Origin: Syngnathus acus
Taxonomy: Eukaryota; Chordata; Actinopteri; Syngnathiformes; Syngnathidae
DNA length: 64,000 nucleotides
Direction: 5' to 3'
Assembly: GCF_901709675.1 (NCBI RefSeq)
Contig: NC_051098.1
Location: 4,540,000 to 4,603,999 of the forward strand
The notes beneath the pieces are model-generated. The model made no database searches. It was not told the DNA's origin and worked only from the letters and a program-made list of their open reading frames with translations. Shown here piece by piece: positions 8,897 through 21,618 of this stretch. The number at the start of each line of letters is the position of its first letter. Position 1 is the first letter of the stretch. The position numbers and the translations under genes were made by a program.

Positions 8897-11800
8897 TCCA
8901 AGATGGCGGCGCCCCTGTTGGCCGCGGCCGCTACGGGTCTCAGCATACGACGAGTATATTCACAAAATATGTCGCCTAGGACACTACAAACAACTCAAAG
9001 TTTAGTTTATCCATCCAGTAGATTAGCGTATGATCGCCAGCGCCTGCTGGAGTTACGGTCATCGAGTGTTTTCGGACACGTAGCCACAACTACCCTAGTC
9101 TGTTTGCGTAGCCTCGGAGTGCTCAGGGCGCTAGCCCCAGGAGCTCACGACGCAGCGGGCTCGCCGGGCAGCACACGCCGGAGGAGGAGTAAGCGTAGGC
9201 GGTGTGACCGGCGGCGAAAGCGCGGCTGTCGAGGTGGGCTAACGGCTAAGCTGAGAGCTAACCCCTACAAACCGCCGCTTCCATCCATCTTCCTCTCCAA
9301 CGTCCGCTCGCTGGATAATAAAATGGACCATCTAAAACTGGAACTCTCTTCAAAGAGGGAAGTTAGAAACTGCTGCGCTCTCATCCTGACGGAGACATGG
9401 CTGAACTCATCAATGCCGGACAACGCCGTTAGCCTGGAGGGGCTCGCTACATTCCGCGCCGACAGAAACAGCGAGCTAAGCGGTAAATCCCGAGGAGGTG
9501 GGCTGTGTGTCTACATCAACAACAACTGGTGCAAAAATGCTAGATCTGTCGCCAGCTTCTGCTCTTCGGACATCGAGCTTTTGACTGTGAACTGCAGACC
9601 CTTCTACCTGCCCAGGGAGTTTACTGTTGTTAGCATCACGGCTGTGTACGTGCCTCCTAGCGCTAACACTAAAGAGGCCATGAGGGTTCTCTACCGGACA
9701 ATTAGTGAGCTGCAATCCACGCACACAGAGGGGGTTTTCATCATTGCTGGGGACTTCAACCAGGCTAGCATGAAGACTATTCTCCCTCATTTTTACCAAC
9801 ACGTGGATTTTCCAACTCGGGGAGAGAACACTCTGGACTTGGTTTACACCAATATAAAGGATGCATTCAGAGCAGCCCCCCGCCCCCACCTCGGCTCTTC
9901 AGACCACCTATCTGTTATGCTAACCCCTGCATACAGGCCCCTGCTGATCAGAGCAAAACCCACAGTGAAGCAGGTGAGGGTGTGGTCTGAGGGGGCCATG
10001 GAGGCACTCCAGGACTGCTTTGAGTGCTCTGACTGGGACATGTTCAAATCAGCAGCAACATATGACAATCAGATCAACATTGATGAGTACGCCATGACTG
10101 TGTCAGCCTACATCAACAAATGCTCCGAGGACGTCAGCACCACTAAGAACATCATCACCCGAGCCAACCAACGACCCTGGATGACTGAGGATGTACGTCA
10201 TACGCTGCGAGCACGGAACTCAGCCTTCAAGTCTGGCGACAAGGAGGCACTGAGGACAGCGAGAGCCAACTTGAACCGTGCCATCAGGCTAGCGAAGCGA
10301 AGCCACAGTCGGAAAATTCAGGATTTTTTCCACGACGCCAATAACACCAGGAGTATGTGGCAAGGCATACGGGCGATCACGGACTACAACTCACCCTCCC
10401 CCCCGGTGGGTGAGGTTGATGCTGACTTCCTAAATGGTCTAAATAACTTCTTTGGGCGTTTTGAGGCACTAAACAGCACTCCGGCAGTTAAAACTGTTCC
10501 CCACCAGGAAGAGGAGGTCCTCTGCCTTGACTCAGCCGACGTGTGGAAGACTCTGAGAAGAGTCAACCCACGTAAGGCCCCAGGCCCCGACAACATACCT
10601 GGGCGGGTGTTCAAGGAATGTGCAGGCCAGCTGGCTGGTGTCATCACAGACATTTTTAACATCTCGCTGGACCAAGCCAAAGTGCCAGTGTGCTTCAAGG
10701 CTGCCTCCATCATTCCGGTGCCGAAGAAACCTCAAATCACCTCATGGAATGACTACAGACCTGTGGCACTGACTCCCATCATGATGAAGTGCTTCGAAAG
10801 GCTGCTCAAAGATCACATCGTCTCCAGACTCCCCCCAACATTCGATCCGTTCCAGTTTGCCTACCGGCAGAACCGCTCCACTGAGGATGCCATCTCCTCC
10901 GTTCTTCACCTGAGCCTGGCTCACCTGGAGGAGAGGAACACCCACGTGCGGTTGCTGTTCCTGGACTTCAGCTCAGCGTTTAATACCATCATTCCACAAC
11001 ATCTGGTGGAAAAACTGGAACACCTGGGCTTCAGCACCCCCCTTCGGAACTGACTGCTAGACTTCCTCACCAACAGACCTCAGTCAGTCCGGGTCGGACA
11101 GAACACCTCCGATGTCATCACCCTCAGCACAGGCTCCCCTCAGGGCTGCGTCCTGAGCCCCCTGCTGTTCACCCTGATGACACACGACTGCGCCCCCAGG
11201 TTCACCACCAATCACATCGTGAAGTTTGCAGACGACACAACGGTGGTGGGCCTCATCAGGGACAACAACGACCTGGACTACAGAGAGGAGGTGGAGCAGT
11301 TGGTGGGCTGGTGCAGAGAAAATAGCCTGATCCTGAATGTGGAGAAGACGAAGGAGATCATCGTCGACTTCAGGAAGAACCAGCCTCACCACGCTCCACT
11401 GATCATCAACAGCTCAGCTGTGGAGGTGGTCAGCAGCACTAAATTCCTGGGAGTCCACATCACAGACGACCTCACCTGGACTGTGAACACCACAACACTG
11501 GTCAAGAGGGCACAGAAGCGCTTGTACTTCCTGCGGAGGATGAGGAGAGCCCACCTGCCCCCACCCATCATGAGGACGTTCTACCGAAGCACCATAGAGA
11601 GCATTCTGACAAGCTGTCTCTCGGTGTGGTGTGGAGGTTGCAGCGCCTCCGATTGGAAGAACCTGAGGAGAGTGGTGAGGACAGCAGAGAGGATCATCGG
11701 GGCTCCTCTTCCCTCCATTCAGGACTTGTCATCCCAGCGCTGCGTGTCCCGAGCCCGAAATATTATCAGTGACCCATCACACCCCCACCATGGACTGTTC

Positions 11801-12151
11801 TCCCTGCTGCCCTCTGGGAAGAGGTTTCGCAGCATCCGCTGCAGGTCCACCAGGTTCTGCAATAGTTTTTTCCCTGCTGTCGTCAGACTGCTGAACATTC
11901 AAACGTAGCATTCCTCTGCACACTTGTAAATACTGTTTTTGTCTCCTGCACTGTTCACATACTTTATCACTGCTGCACTTTGTACTTTATAATTATCTTA
12001 TCTCATATTTTTATATAGAATGTCACTTTTTTTAACCAGCCGAAATACCTCTACATTGCTGAAAGCCGTATGCAACGAAATTTCGTTTTGTACACACCTA
12101 GTGTTGACAAAATGACAATAAAGTTCTGTCTAAGTCTAAGTCTAAGTCTAA
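8897..12151 (+). mobile_element. Near-full-length LINE with (GTCTAA)n tail
   Basis: A non-LTR retrotransposon of 3.25 kb inserted in the L2 endonuclease, with GTTAA repeated at both borders (8892-8896 and 12152-12156). It has only 6 bp before the ATG. The 3' UTR carries 'gacaataaagttctgtc' and then hexamer repeats GTCTAA, a tail style seen in several fish LINEs. It codes for one polyprotein with AP-type endonuclease and reverse transcriptase and no separate ORF1. A 5'-truncated copy with nearly identical sequence lies at 34597-35574, so the family was active recently. Confidence 0.92.
8903..11908 (+). pseudogene. LINE polyprotein: AP endonuclease plus reverse transcriptase, one in-frame TGA
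   Basis: The frame runs 1001 codons from an ATG in 'aagATGGCGGCGCCCC', broken only by TGA at 11051-11053 (codon 717). There the family has Trp before LLDFL, so a single TGG to TGA change is likely. The N-terminal ~110 residues are basic (repeated Arg/Lys near 80-110). Endonuclease motifs: SNVRSLDNK (~130), LTETWL (~167), GGGLCVYI (~197), AGDFNQ (~281) and SDHLSVML (~332). Reverse transcriptase motifs: YRPVALTPI (~617), FLDFSSAFN (~687), [12 protein letters not shown] (~745) and FADDTTVVGLI (775-785). It ends in SFFPAVVRLLNIQT. In cells such proteins nick DNA and copy their RNA at the nick. As it stands only the first 716 residues would be made unless the stop is read through. Confidence 0.92.
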
Positions 12152-12479
12152 GTTAACATGAATGTTGAAATCATCAAGAATGATAATATTCTCTCAAGTT
12201 GTGGTGACTCATGAAGACGTCATATAACTCAGGGATCAATGATGTATTCAGTTTGGGTGGCTGGGAGACAAGGAAAGCCGAAAAATTGAGATTTACATTG
12301 AATGCAGCATTCAAATGAGGTCTGAGCGAGCAAGGGCTTGGGAGACAGGTTAACGCAATTCTGGTGCATGATGGCTTGGCCACACCACCCCGGTCTGTGG
12401 CACAAACTTTGTTAAGGTAGCCATAGCCTAGGAAACTGAATTTATTGAAACTAGCATATTGCTCTGGTAGTTTCACTAA

Positions 12480-14913
12480 GGCACATAGTCATGAATAATG
12501 GATGACTTGTTATAGAGGTGCCTGAGCACTTTGGATTACCCACAATGCATTGCCAGTGGACATATTGGTTGGAAATCCCCGCTAACATAGCATCATTTGC
12601 CATTGGTCAAAACGTGTACATGTGTCGCTGTGATAGTCACAGGGAAAAAGCGGAAGAGTTCTTTTTTTTTTCCTTCCAAAAATTATTACAAACCAGGGAT
12701 TTGACGCCAACCAAAAAGAAAAGCAATTGATGAAGATGAAATTGTTTTTGCTGTCCACCCCTCTTTTTCACCACTAGCTGTTACCATGATTACAAGACGT
12801 GCTAACCAGTGCGCCACTGTGCCACCTTGCAAATGATCAAAGTCCACTTAAAACTTCTAGTCGGATGAACTAATAAAAATATTTACACATACTAGCATAT
12901 CAGCGTTTGCAAAGAAAAAACCGAAAGGCTGACTACCAGTACGGTCGGCTACATGTATGTTAGACCTTTGAAAGGCGGGGTTAAAATTTTGACCGACCCA
13001 GAAAGTTTGGTCAATTTGACCCAACCTTGGGTTGTTTTGCAAAACATAAATGGATCATGATTATTTTTGCTTCATTTTGCTGTGCCGTCTGAAACCAGAT
13101 CGGTGTTGCAAACAAAAATGTGTCCTCCATTGTCTTACCTGAATAAATAGAGGTCAAATCAATAAAGAATAAACAACATTTCTTACTTTTATTTTGCATT
13201 ATATTATACCTCTTTCTTATTTTTTGAGTGTGTGCTTGAATAAAAGGATTTACACAGATTAAACAACATAAAGTTTGGCATGAAAAGACTACACTGCAAG
13301 GGGTGGGGTAGAAGGGGCAGAGTAACTCATTTGGAGGAGCTTTGCTCACAAACGCCCCCGATGACGCCAAGTGTATTGTAAGGATCAATAGATTAACGTG
13401 GCCAACAATACGTGTCTACTTGGGTTTTTTCCATTATGTTTGAAGGAAGTGAAGTTGCATTCTTTTGCAGTGTCTTCCTTTCTATTCACTGTGGCGATCT
13501 ATGGACTATACTCAGTGCATCCTTAATTTAGAAGCTCTACTGAATGTTATATTTGGTTAAGTATTGAGGGAAGCATTCACAGTAGGTCTCTGCTGCAGAA
13601 AAGTGTGACGAGAGCTCTTGTCCGGAAATCACATTATGCGCCTTACAGAGTGTGGCCTTGGCTGAAAGTGCAGCGGACTCTAATGCACAGCCCTGCCACC
13701 TCTCCACCCCAAATGGGGGCCTTTCCACCTATTCAGAGCACCCTCACATGGCTAATGGGCATGAAGGGTTAATGTTTCCAGTCTATGGGAACTCCTAAAA
13801 CTTTAAGTTGGCCTTTCTTTACATTGAGTGAGGCGCAAAGTCAAAATGACCAGCGTTACAGAATTAAATGCATGTCGAGAGCTGTGAACAATGGGCCAAT
13901 CCAAGACAACAGGAAGTACATCAAGTTCGTCTCCTGCTTAACTTTGTCATCAATTCAAATAAATTTTTAGCAAAACACTATATACAACTTGAGGAGTTGT
14001 ATGGCTACATAAATACTTTGAATATATTTCAGTGGGCAAAAAAGATTATGTCACCTAAAGTAGAACATAATATAGAAATGTTTTTATTCCTTACAGACAA
14101 ATATTTAGAATTTCTGGAATGCCTGTCCAACCTTCAAGTGTGAAACTACATAATCAAATAAAAATATCTCCATTCCCGGTGTGGTAACGACAATCAAGAC
14201 CTAAGTTGGCCCCACTGTAGGGGGTATGGGTGGCAGTTGCTGCCTTTTTACCGGTTCCGGCCCCAACATTCATGAGGCTGGCCTACCAATCCCGAATAAA
14301 GGTTGAAGTGATCCTTATCACACATTGCAAATGTTAGCCTGGTTAGCTTGCAAAAAGTAGAGAAGGCGATAACAACTGTAGCCAAAGTACTCAAAGGAAA
14401 GATTTTTGTTTACTATGGCCTGCCAGAAAGCATTAATTCAGACCTCTGAGAGTTGGCTGATAAAATAGCTGCTGTCCATGCTGAGGATAACAAAATCAAG
14501 AACACCCCCATATCACCCTCAGAGAGACCCAACAGCTACTAGATTGATTCAAGAGTCCTCTCCTGGCCATGCCGGCACAGATGGAATCAGCACTCAGCAA
14601 GTATTAGCCATATTATGCAGAGAACCCCATATGCCCTTCAATCTGTTTTTGGAAAAGATGATGCTTGACCATTGGTCAAGTCCAATTTCTGTTGTATTAT
14701 GTTTACTTGAAGTGTACTTAAGCAAAGCATGTGCACTTACATTTACAGGAAATGCATCTGGATATTTCTGTCCAACTTCGCCTGGGCTGTCAGTTACAAT
14801 AAAATAGATGTGGAGACTCCTACAGGAGCAAGCATTCTATTACTGACCAAGTCATTTCATAAAATGGAGGGGGAGAAACTAATGGGAATCTCTGGGCACA
14901 GACCAACAGTAAG
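12480..14913. other. No recognisable gene; SINE scrap
   Basis: A ~32-bp piece at 12797-12829 ('gtgctaaccagtgcgccac') is the head of the tRNA-like SINE on the minus strand. Otherwise I see AT-rich unique-looking sequence with only short open frames and no splice-supported exons. Confidence 0.45.
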
Positions 14914-15138
<225 letters not shown>

Positions 15139-18071
15139 GTCAAATATCCACCACCAGTACAATCGGTAGAAAAAAAACAATGGAAAAAAAATAGTCCTGT
15201 AGAATCACTGACTTAAAGACTTAAAAAAAAAAAAAAACGTGTCTGATGAAGCATGCAAATGCAGTCACAAATAATAGAGGCTGGGAGATGTTTCCTTCAA
15301 AAGAAAAAAGATAAACATGACGTTATCCATAAAGCTTGAACTCTGGCTGTCTGTGAAACATTAGAGCCATATGTTTCTGAAACATTGGGTTGGATCATTG
15401 TGGTGATTTTTTGTCATAGATGCAACATTATTTTTGTGAAGTTAAATAGTGCTATGGTATTGAGGATACTGAGGGAGACAAATTATCGTCTGCTTATTCA
15501 CAAGAGGAAGGGTAACCCCCTTACATTTCGATTGTTTGATACTTGGTGCTTTTAAAAGCACTATTCTTAACACTATAGTTTTCATTATCTGCGTAAGATC
15601 TTCAATGTCTCATGGTCCATCCCAATAACATACCAGCTTCTCAAACAAAAATAAATGGATGATTGTAAAAACACAGAACAAGATTTATAATATGCAATGT
15701 CATATTGAAATTACTGACTATGGTTACCCACAGTGTCCTTGATTAATCTTTTGGTCCAAGAACTGTATGTCTGTATGTTTTCAGTAATTCATAGGCATAC
15801 AATAAACCTCAAGACAATAACGACACGCACAGGGCTTGTTACTCTGATGATTTGTTGGTCGCAGCAACTGTCCAATCATGCATAAACATTTTACAGCCTC
15901 CAGACTAGCTCTTTTGTGTGTTTGACACAGTACTATTTTGGCTGGGCACACTCAGCTGCCCTTAGGATAAGCTGAAATGTCTCTCTTTTTTCCCTCTCTT
16001 GAGCCTCCCCTACCCCCCTTATGTAGAACTTCAATGTTACGATAGAGTAAGTTTAATTTAAGGAGTGAGAAACTTTTTTCCCTAAACGTGTACATAACGA
16101 CTTCTGCCATGTGGCTTTTACCTTCCCAGGTAACAGAAAATAGTCTTCACTGTAAACATATGTGCTCATATACTCAATTTTTAATGGTTTGTTAGGAAAA
16201 CAAGGTAGCTCAACTTGGCCCTATGCTTGATTGACCTCAGTCTCCCCTACACTGCTACACAAATGATACACAATTATCAAAATTGCACAGGTAAAATGGC
16301 CCTATACATATAAGGGCCGTCTTTATACTTTGACTCTTACATCCATTCTTGGTTCCCTCAGAGAAGAAAAATGCTGACAAAATGGGGTTTTCCAGGTAAA
16401 CTGTACACAGATTTGGGTTACCATGGGAATCCTGCAAAATAAGGGTCATGCTCTGCTTAAGTTTCAGCAATCATCTCGACTGTAATGAAAAGCAGCATGT
16501 CGCAATAACTTGAGTCTTTACACTCCTTGGCAGTCAGCTTTGTATTATTCATTCCTAATGTTACAGTGCCGAACATAACACTGTGGTTTGAATCGATCCC
16601 AGTTCCTTGTAAGAGATTGAGCTGATGAAGACGGGATGCACCCAGATGTTTTGCTGAAGACACACAATGAATGATTCATTTGCCTGAGTAAGAATTTACG
16701 GTACAGACACGAGATGATAGGACACTCCTGAAGATTTCTGAAGACTTTGTTCCCATTGGGGGACATCTGGCCCTCAGCCAATGTTATCATGCTGTGAGCA
16801 GGACTTAAAGCAAATGAAGGAAAAATAAAGTAGGAAATTAAGGAGAAACTGTTTAAAGTCAGTGAGGCTGAATGCAAGTACAGTTAGAGCTGTTTTTCTG
16901 AGCTGTACTTCTATTGACTGGTGTTATCTTGGAGGAAAATGAAAAAGACACACCATACTTTTGTTTGGACACATATTTGGAACACTTGATTACAGTTTGA
17001 TTTGACATGGGATCATAGTGCTTGTATGCTGACCAATATATTTTGATTAACCTCACGTGAATAATGATAGTTGGACACAAGAAATGAAATAACAAAAACA
17101 AGTGTCATTGTTTTTAGTGGACACCTATATTGCATTTTTAATGTTATACTGACTGATTTCAAGTAGAAAGAGATATCAGTCCATCCATCCATACATACAC
17201 CTGAATTATAACATGTTTTACTCATCCTGCAAAAAAAAAAGTTACTGTTCAATTGTGCTTTGACAATATAAAAAAGCTTTTGTTTATTTTATTTATTTTA
17301 ATTATATTTTTTTAACAGGCATAAACATTACAGACATACATGTCATCAGGATCTCTCAACAGATTGTTATGGCTGGCCAAATCTCTGTTCTCTGCAATTT
17401 ACACTGTTATCTAAATCCAAACACTAGACACTGACTTTAGTCTTACAATAACTTTCTTCTCTACAGTCCACAAATGGATTGTAGTGATGACCAGGATACC
17501 ACAAAGCACATGTCATGTATTTCTTGACTTGCAGACTCTTGCAATTTAGTTATTAAACTTTTTTGCTACCTTCAGAGTATATTTCCAATGTTACAACATT
17601 GCTTCAAAATTATGACATCACTCAAGGGAACCAGAAATCTTTTTTTTTCTTCTCTGGACATTGAATAACGTTCAAATGGGATTTTTTGTAGTATTACCTC
17701 AGCTGGCACGTAATTCTTCCACTGTGGCCTGTACTTCTGTTCTAACCATATTAATATGTCATAACTAGATAGATTTGTAGCCACTGTTCATGAAATCATT
17801 AGGTGGTCTACATGTCAATCAATATACACAACACCACTTGGAATTACGAATTACATTGTCACTTAAGGGGCAGATTTATGAAGCTTTTTATTTCTTAGAC
17901 AAACAGTTATAAGTGATGGAAAAACTGAGTATTACGTATATAGTTTTGGAGGTAATGATGACTATGTGTCTGTGACTGACATGAGTCCAAGAAATAATAT
18001 TTTCACTTGGCAGCACTTAAATGAAGGGGCCAAAGTGTTTTATTCTAGGGGATTTTTCACAGGACTTTAAA
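15139..18071. other. No recognisable gene
   Basis: About 2.9 kb of AT-rich sequence with short poly-A runs (near 15180 and 15223). I found no transposon termini, RNA genes or credible exons on either strand. Confidence 0.5.
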
Positions 18072-18351
18072 TCAGTATTTCCCAACCTTTTTTGTCCACG
18101 GCCCACCACCAGCAGCAAACTGAATATGTGCCGATACAGCACAATCAGACCAACACAACATGAAATGTCAAGATTCTCCGATTAGCCACACGTGTGCGAT
18201 TAGCCAGGCCTTGCGCTAACTGACAAGAGGTTTGGCGATCCTTTTTACAATGCACTCCGTAATTAATATTGAACAATTTCCCACAGCACAGCTGAATATC
18301 TCTCACGGCACACCAGTGTGCCGCGGCACAGTGGTTGGGAAACATTGCCTT
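18072..18351. mobile_element. hAT-like MITE
   Basis: Left end 'CAGTATTTCCCAACCTTTTT', right end 'gtggttgggaaacattg': degenerate inverted termini of the common CAGTGTTTCCCAACC type. The flanks 'ctttaaat' and 'ctttaatc' look like a slightly mutated 8-bp duplication. Non-coding. Confidence 0.7.
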
Positions 18352-18659
18352 TAATCCATGGCAGCAACCTTGACAATATATATAGTATACAGGAAAGTCC
18401 TCTTATGTAACTACTAACTACTACAAAATATATTTTGATGGAACAACACTAAAAATATGACAATTTGCTACAATGTAAAACAGTTGTTGTACGGCTTGTA
18501 ACCATAGTCTCCCTTCAAAATAACTTGACTCAAAGTCATTATTGTTTAAACTGCTGGTAAAAAATAGTGAGTAAAAATTTGCCCCCCTGTTCATCCATCC
18601 ATTTTCATGAAGGAGTTTTTTTCTAAAGATGGTGCACAAGAAATCCCACAAACACAAGC

Positions 18660-19250
18660 AAATTCAGGACATATGAAGATTACTGGAACCATGTCCCATG
18701 TATGAGAATGGCAAATGTGAAAAAGCACAGAAAAGTAGCAGGAGGGGGGGGGGGGGATATACGGTCACGGCGGGCAGGGGAATGCCCGCGAGAGTCACCG
18801 AGGCTGACATTGCCCGGCCAGCTAGCCGGCCGCTCCCCCCCATATATAAAAAAATAATTTTATTAACGGATTTACACGATTCACGAAAATACTTTAGACG
18901 GAAAAAAACACGGAAATCCGCGGATCCGCGGAAAATTCTCATCCCTGATGTCCTGTGGTCTGATGAGACAAGTCAGTCAAGCATGGTGGTGTGAGTGCCA
19001 TGGTCAAGACTGCTTGAGTGCAGTCCACACAGGGGAAGTAGCGTTAGCTTCTCTTTCCAGTATAACAACCCCAAACACATCTCCAAGATGAGATGACCAC
19101 TACTAAAGAAGCTGAGAGTAAAATGTGCCAAAACACCATTAAGCATCTCTGGGGCATCCTCAAATGCAAGGTGCAAGAGCACAAGGCCGTCTTGAAACAC
19201 AGAGGAGTCTTGCATACGAGCCAGAAACAAGAGCGCAAGTTACCCCCTTC
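18660..19250 (+). pseudogene. Tc1-like transposase remnant interrupted by a MITE
   Basis: Joining 18660-18696 to 18948 onward gives DYWNHVLWSDET, the region around the second catalytic Asp of Tc1 transposases. YNNPKHISKM follows (the family has DNDPKHTSK, so the catalytic Asp is lost). It continues with 'catctctggggcatcctcaa' nucleotide similarity. There are many stops and deletions, and only the C-terminal half remains. Confidence 0.8.
18697..18947. mobile_element. Short hAT-like MITE inserted in the Tc1 remnant
   Basis: Termini 'catgtatgagaatgg' and inverse of 'gaaaattctcatccctg'. ATGTCC is repeated at both borders (18691-18696 and 18948-18953), and excising it restores the Tc1 sequence. 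It contains a G run (18744-18755) and the perfect palindrome 'ccgcggatccgcgg' (near 18916). Confidence 0.7.
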
Positions 19251-20175
19251 TTCATTCCTCCACATTCTGCAATACATCACTGTCAAAGTGTATGTAGGCT
19301 GTTTTCAAATAGTTTTGCTTGACAGGACCCATGACTTGAGTACAGTACAGAACAGTCATTCATACTAATCATAGGGGTAGACTGGACACGTTCTCGCTTT
19401 TTCTCAGCAAGTCATAGTTATGACAAGCACCTTTTCAATTAGCAGCCGCAGTATATGTTCCGAAGTTTAAAAAATCCACGTAATGAAATGAAATGAAATT
19501 TAAATTGACTACACAAAAGCTAAAGTATGTGTTACTGTCGCAGTCAATAATAAAAATGGAGCATTTATATTGCAGCCGAGGCATAATTTATTATGTCTTA
19601 TCATCCATTGCTAAATTGAATACTAAACCTCAGTTAGGTCAAATCGAATTATCTATACTTGGTACACATGCACTGCTTGTGTTGTTGTTTCTCCAGCTTC
19701 CATGGTGAGCGTTGTTGGGCGGAGTCTCCAGCGCCACACCTGCTTCCTATTACAGTCATATTGTAGGTGCAGATGAATGGATGAGTGCCAGATCAATCAA
19801 TTGCTCACCAACGTATAGACATTTATTTTCAATTTATTCCTGGTCTGTTGTTACAGAATTTCAGCCAGTGGTTTTACTGTTTGTTTGACTGTTTATTGAA
19901 TGCAAGCACTTCTATGATTCTTTGATTTATTTAATGTTTTTTGTTTTTGTTTTCTGCCTCTACCTTAATTGAATAAAGCTCTGCTTGATTGCCTAATCAT
20001 TTATCTTGTCTCCTTCAGAGTCCATGCTTTGATGCTTTTTGACAACCGTTACAATTCTTGGGCATCATTTTGTTTGTTGTAGTCTTCTAATTTGCCAACA
20101 AAATAATAGTGTCCTACGTCTTCCATCCCAAACATGGGATTATTGGTAACGTAATATACAGTAGTTAGTACAAGG
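19251..20175. other. No gene; one short dispersed motif
   Basis: Mostly featureless. A ~50-bp block at about 20027-20077 ('gacaaccgttacaattcttg') recurs at about 30597-30646. On the minus strand both read MMPxNCNGCxKASKxG, which may be the start of an unknown transposon frame. Confidence 0.45.
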
Positions 20176-20393
20176 GTGTATACCAGGGGTGTCCAAACTA
20201 CGGCCCGCGGGCCAACTGCGGCCCGCGGTCCAGTTTTTATTGGCCCGCAGCAAATTCTGAAAACATAATTGAATATGGCCCGCACAAGAAGCTTGAGCTC
20301 AACTCTGTTGCACTTGTCGGTTTCAACACTAGATGGAGCCCGCCACACAAATGAAATCAAGCGAAGAAAAACTTTTACCGCGAGTCCCCAGAA

Positions 20394-20615
20394 ATGGCTG
20401 CACCGAAGAAACGCAAAATAGCAAGTGAGTGTAGAATATTTCAAACACGTTGGGAAAATGAGTATTTCTTCAAAGAAATCAACAGAAAGTGTGTCTGTTT
20501 GATTTGTACTGAAGATGTTGCTGTGATGAAAGAGTATAATGTCCGCGCATTTACTCCCGGGAGCCGTGTCAGAAAGCTTGGTGCACACTCACAAGTGCGT
20601 GTGCGTACTCAGTAG
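20394..20615 (+). pseudogene. hAT transposase N-terminal fragment (BED-like zinc finger)
   Basis: Reads MAAPKKRKIASECRIFQTRW, then YFFKEINRKCVCLICTED and VMKEYNVRAF. This is the N-terminus of hAT transposases related to those behind ZBED5/GTF2IRD2-type genes, with the CxxC half of the zinc finger (CLIC). It loses the HxxxxH half after 'VRAF' and runs into unrelated sequence. Confidence 0.8.
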
Positions 20616-20759
20616 TACGTAGTAATTTCATCTATCAGTGCCGAATTTCGAGTGTCGGCTGTGACGTCAATATTCTCGTAATTCGCGCGCGCTGAGTTTT
20701 CAGATACAGTTTTACGCTAATGCCACCCACAAACCTTCCCCTGGAATCCTTCCATTAAA

Positions 20760-20996
20760 ATGAGTGGCCCGAAGAAAAGAAAGGTGGACACTGAGTGGCG
20801 AATGTTAAAAAAGAGTGGACAATTTGGCTCGACCTACGTGTGTGAGAAGACGTTCAGCCACATGAACGTCAACAAAGCCCGTCACAGATCTAGGTTAACG
20901 GACCGACACCTCGGCTCTATCCTAAGAATTACCACAACAAATTTTACTCCAGACTATGATGCACTAGCAAAAAAGGGAAACCAACAATACTATTGA
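20760..20996 (+). pseudogene. hAT transposase fusion: second N-terminus joined to dimerisation domain
   Basis: A 78-codon open frame. The first ~15 residues (MSGPKKRKVDTEWRML) are another hAT start with the basic stretch PKKRKV. From residue ~20 it jumps to FGSTYVCEKTFSHMN, SRLTDRHLGSILRI and TPDYDALAKK, the C-terminal hAT dimerisation region. The DDE core is deleted. Two start-like segments 366 bp apart suggest that two deletion derivatives recombined or nested. Confidence 0.8.
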
Positions 20997-21618
20997 TTTC
21001 TTTATTACTTTATTTAGATGTATTCTTTCACTGATTCTTCAAGATGATGAATTTGGTCAGAATGTTTGCCGTTGGATGTGATTTCGCCTCATTAGATAAA
21101 CATATTTCATAAATCTAACCTGCAGGCGCTGAAGTGATGGAAAATGCTATTCATCATAACAGTGTCGTATTTAATAAGAATCACTGATAGTAGTTTTTTG
21201 GTGAAATATTTTTTTAATGCTGTTAATAAATGCATTTGTTTTCAAAAAGCTTTTTTTTAATATCCATGCTTTAGTATCTACTAAAAGTAAAAACCTTTGA
21301 TGCAATGACCTTTACATGTCATTTATATTACTTCACACAAACACTACATCCATCTGCTCCTGGTTCGGCCCCCCGGTCAAAATTTAGAACCCAATTCGGC
21401 CTGCAAGGCAAAAAGTTTGCCCACCCCTGGTGTATACGTATTTGGACAGCAACCCAATGATGGAAGCAGTTTTCAAATAATGACAACGGATGGACAGACG
21501 GATTATATTATGAATAAGGATGGAAGGACGATAACAGAAAGGTGCCCAGGTCACAAATGAAAGACGGACAAATCTGGTAAATTACCCACATCTAAAGTTT
21601 AAATTAGGTACGTTAGTC

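Larger units (their letters stand above)
8280..12476 (-). pseudogene. L2-type LINE endonuclease region, split by the 8897-12151 LINE
   Basis: Minus-strand pieces at 12476-12157 and 8891-8280 join across the younger LINE. The frame across the junction gives FNIHVNNPSSS, an endonuclease 'GDFNIHVD' motif. Below it are DSFNMTQH, MSDHKPIAMKIG, KPKRGINFQNLKNI, ELRKMKR, AYKDHQNTLNKL and LFSTINHL, all typical of the L2 endonuclease and the linker before RT. Several frameshifts and stops are present. It is an old copy that served as target for later elements. Confidence 0.8.
20184..21429 (+). mobile_element. Internally deleted hAT transposon with perfect 8-bp target duplication
   Basis: 1246 bp, from CAGGGGTGTCCAAACTACGG to the inverse of CAGGGGTGGGCAAAC, flanked by GTGTATAC on both sides (20176-20183 and 21430-21437). 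Ends rich in 'ggcccgc' are typical of this hAT group. It keeps the start and the extreme C-terminus of the transposase but not the catalytic core, so it depends on another source. Confidence 0.95.
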
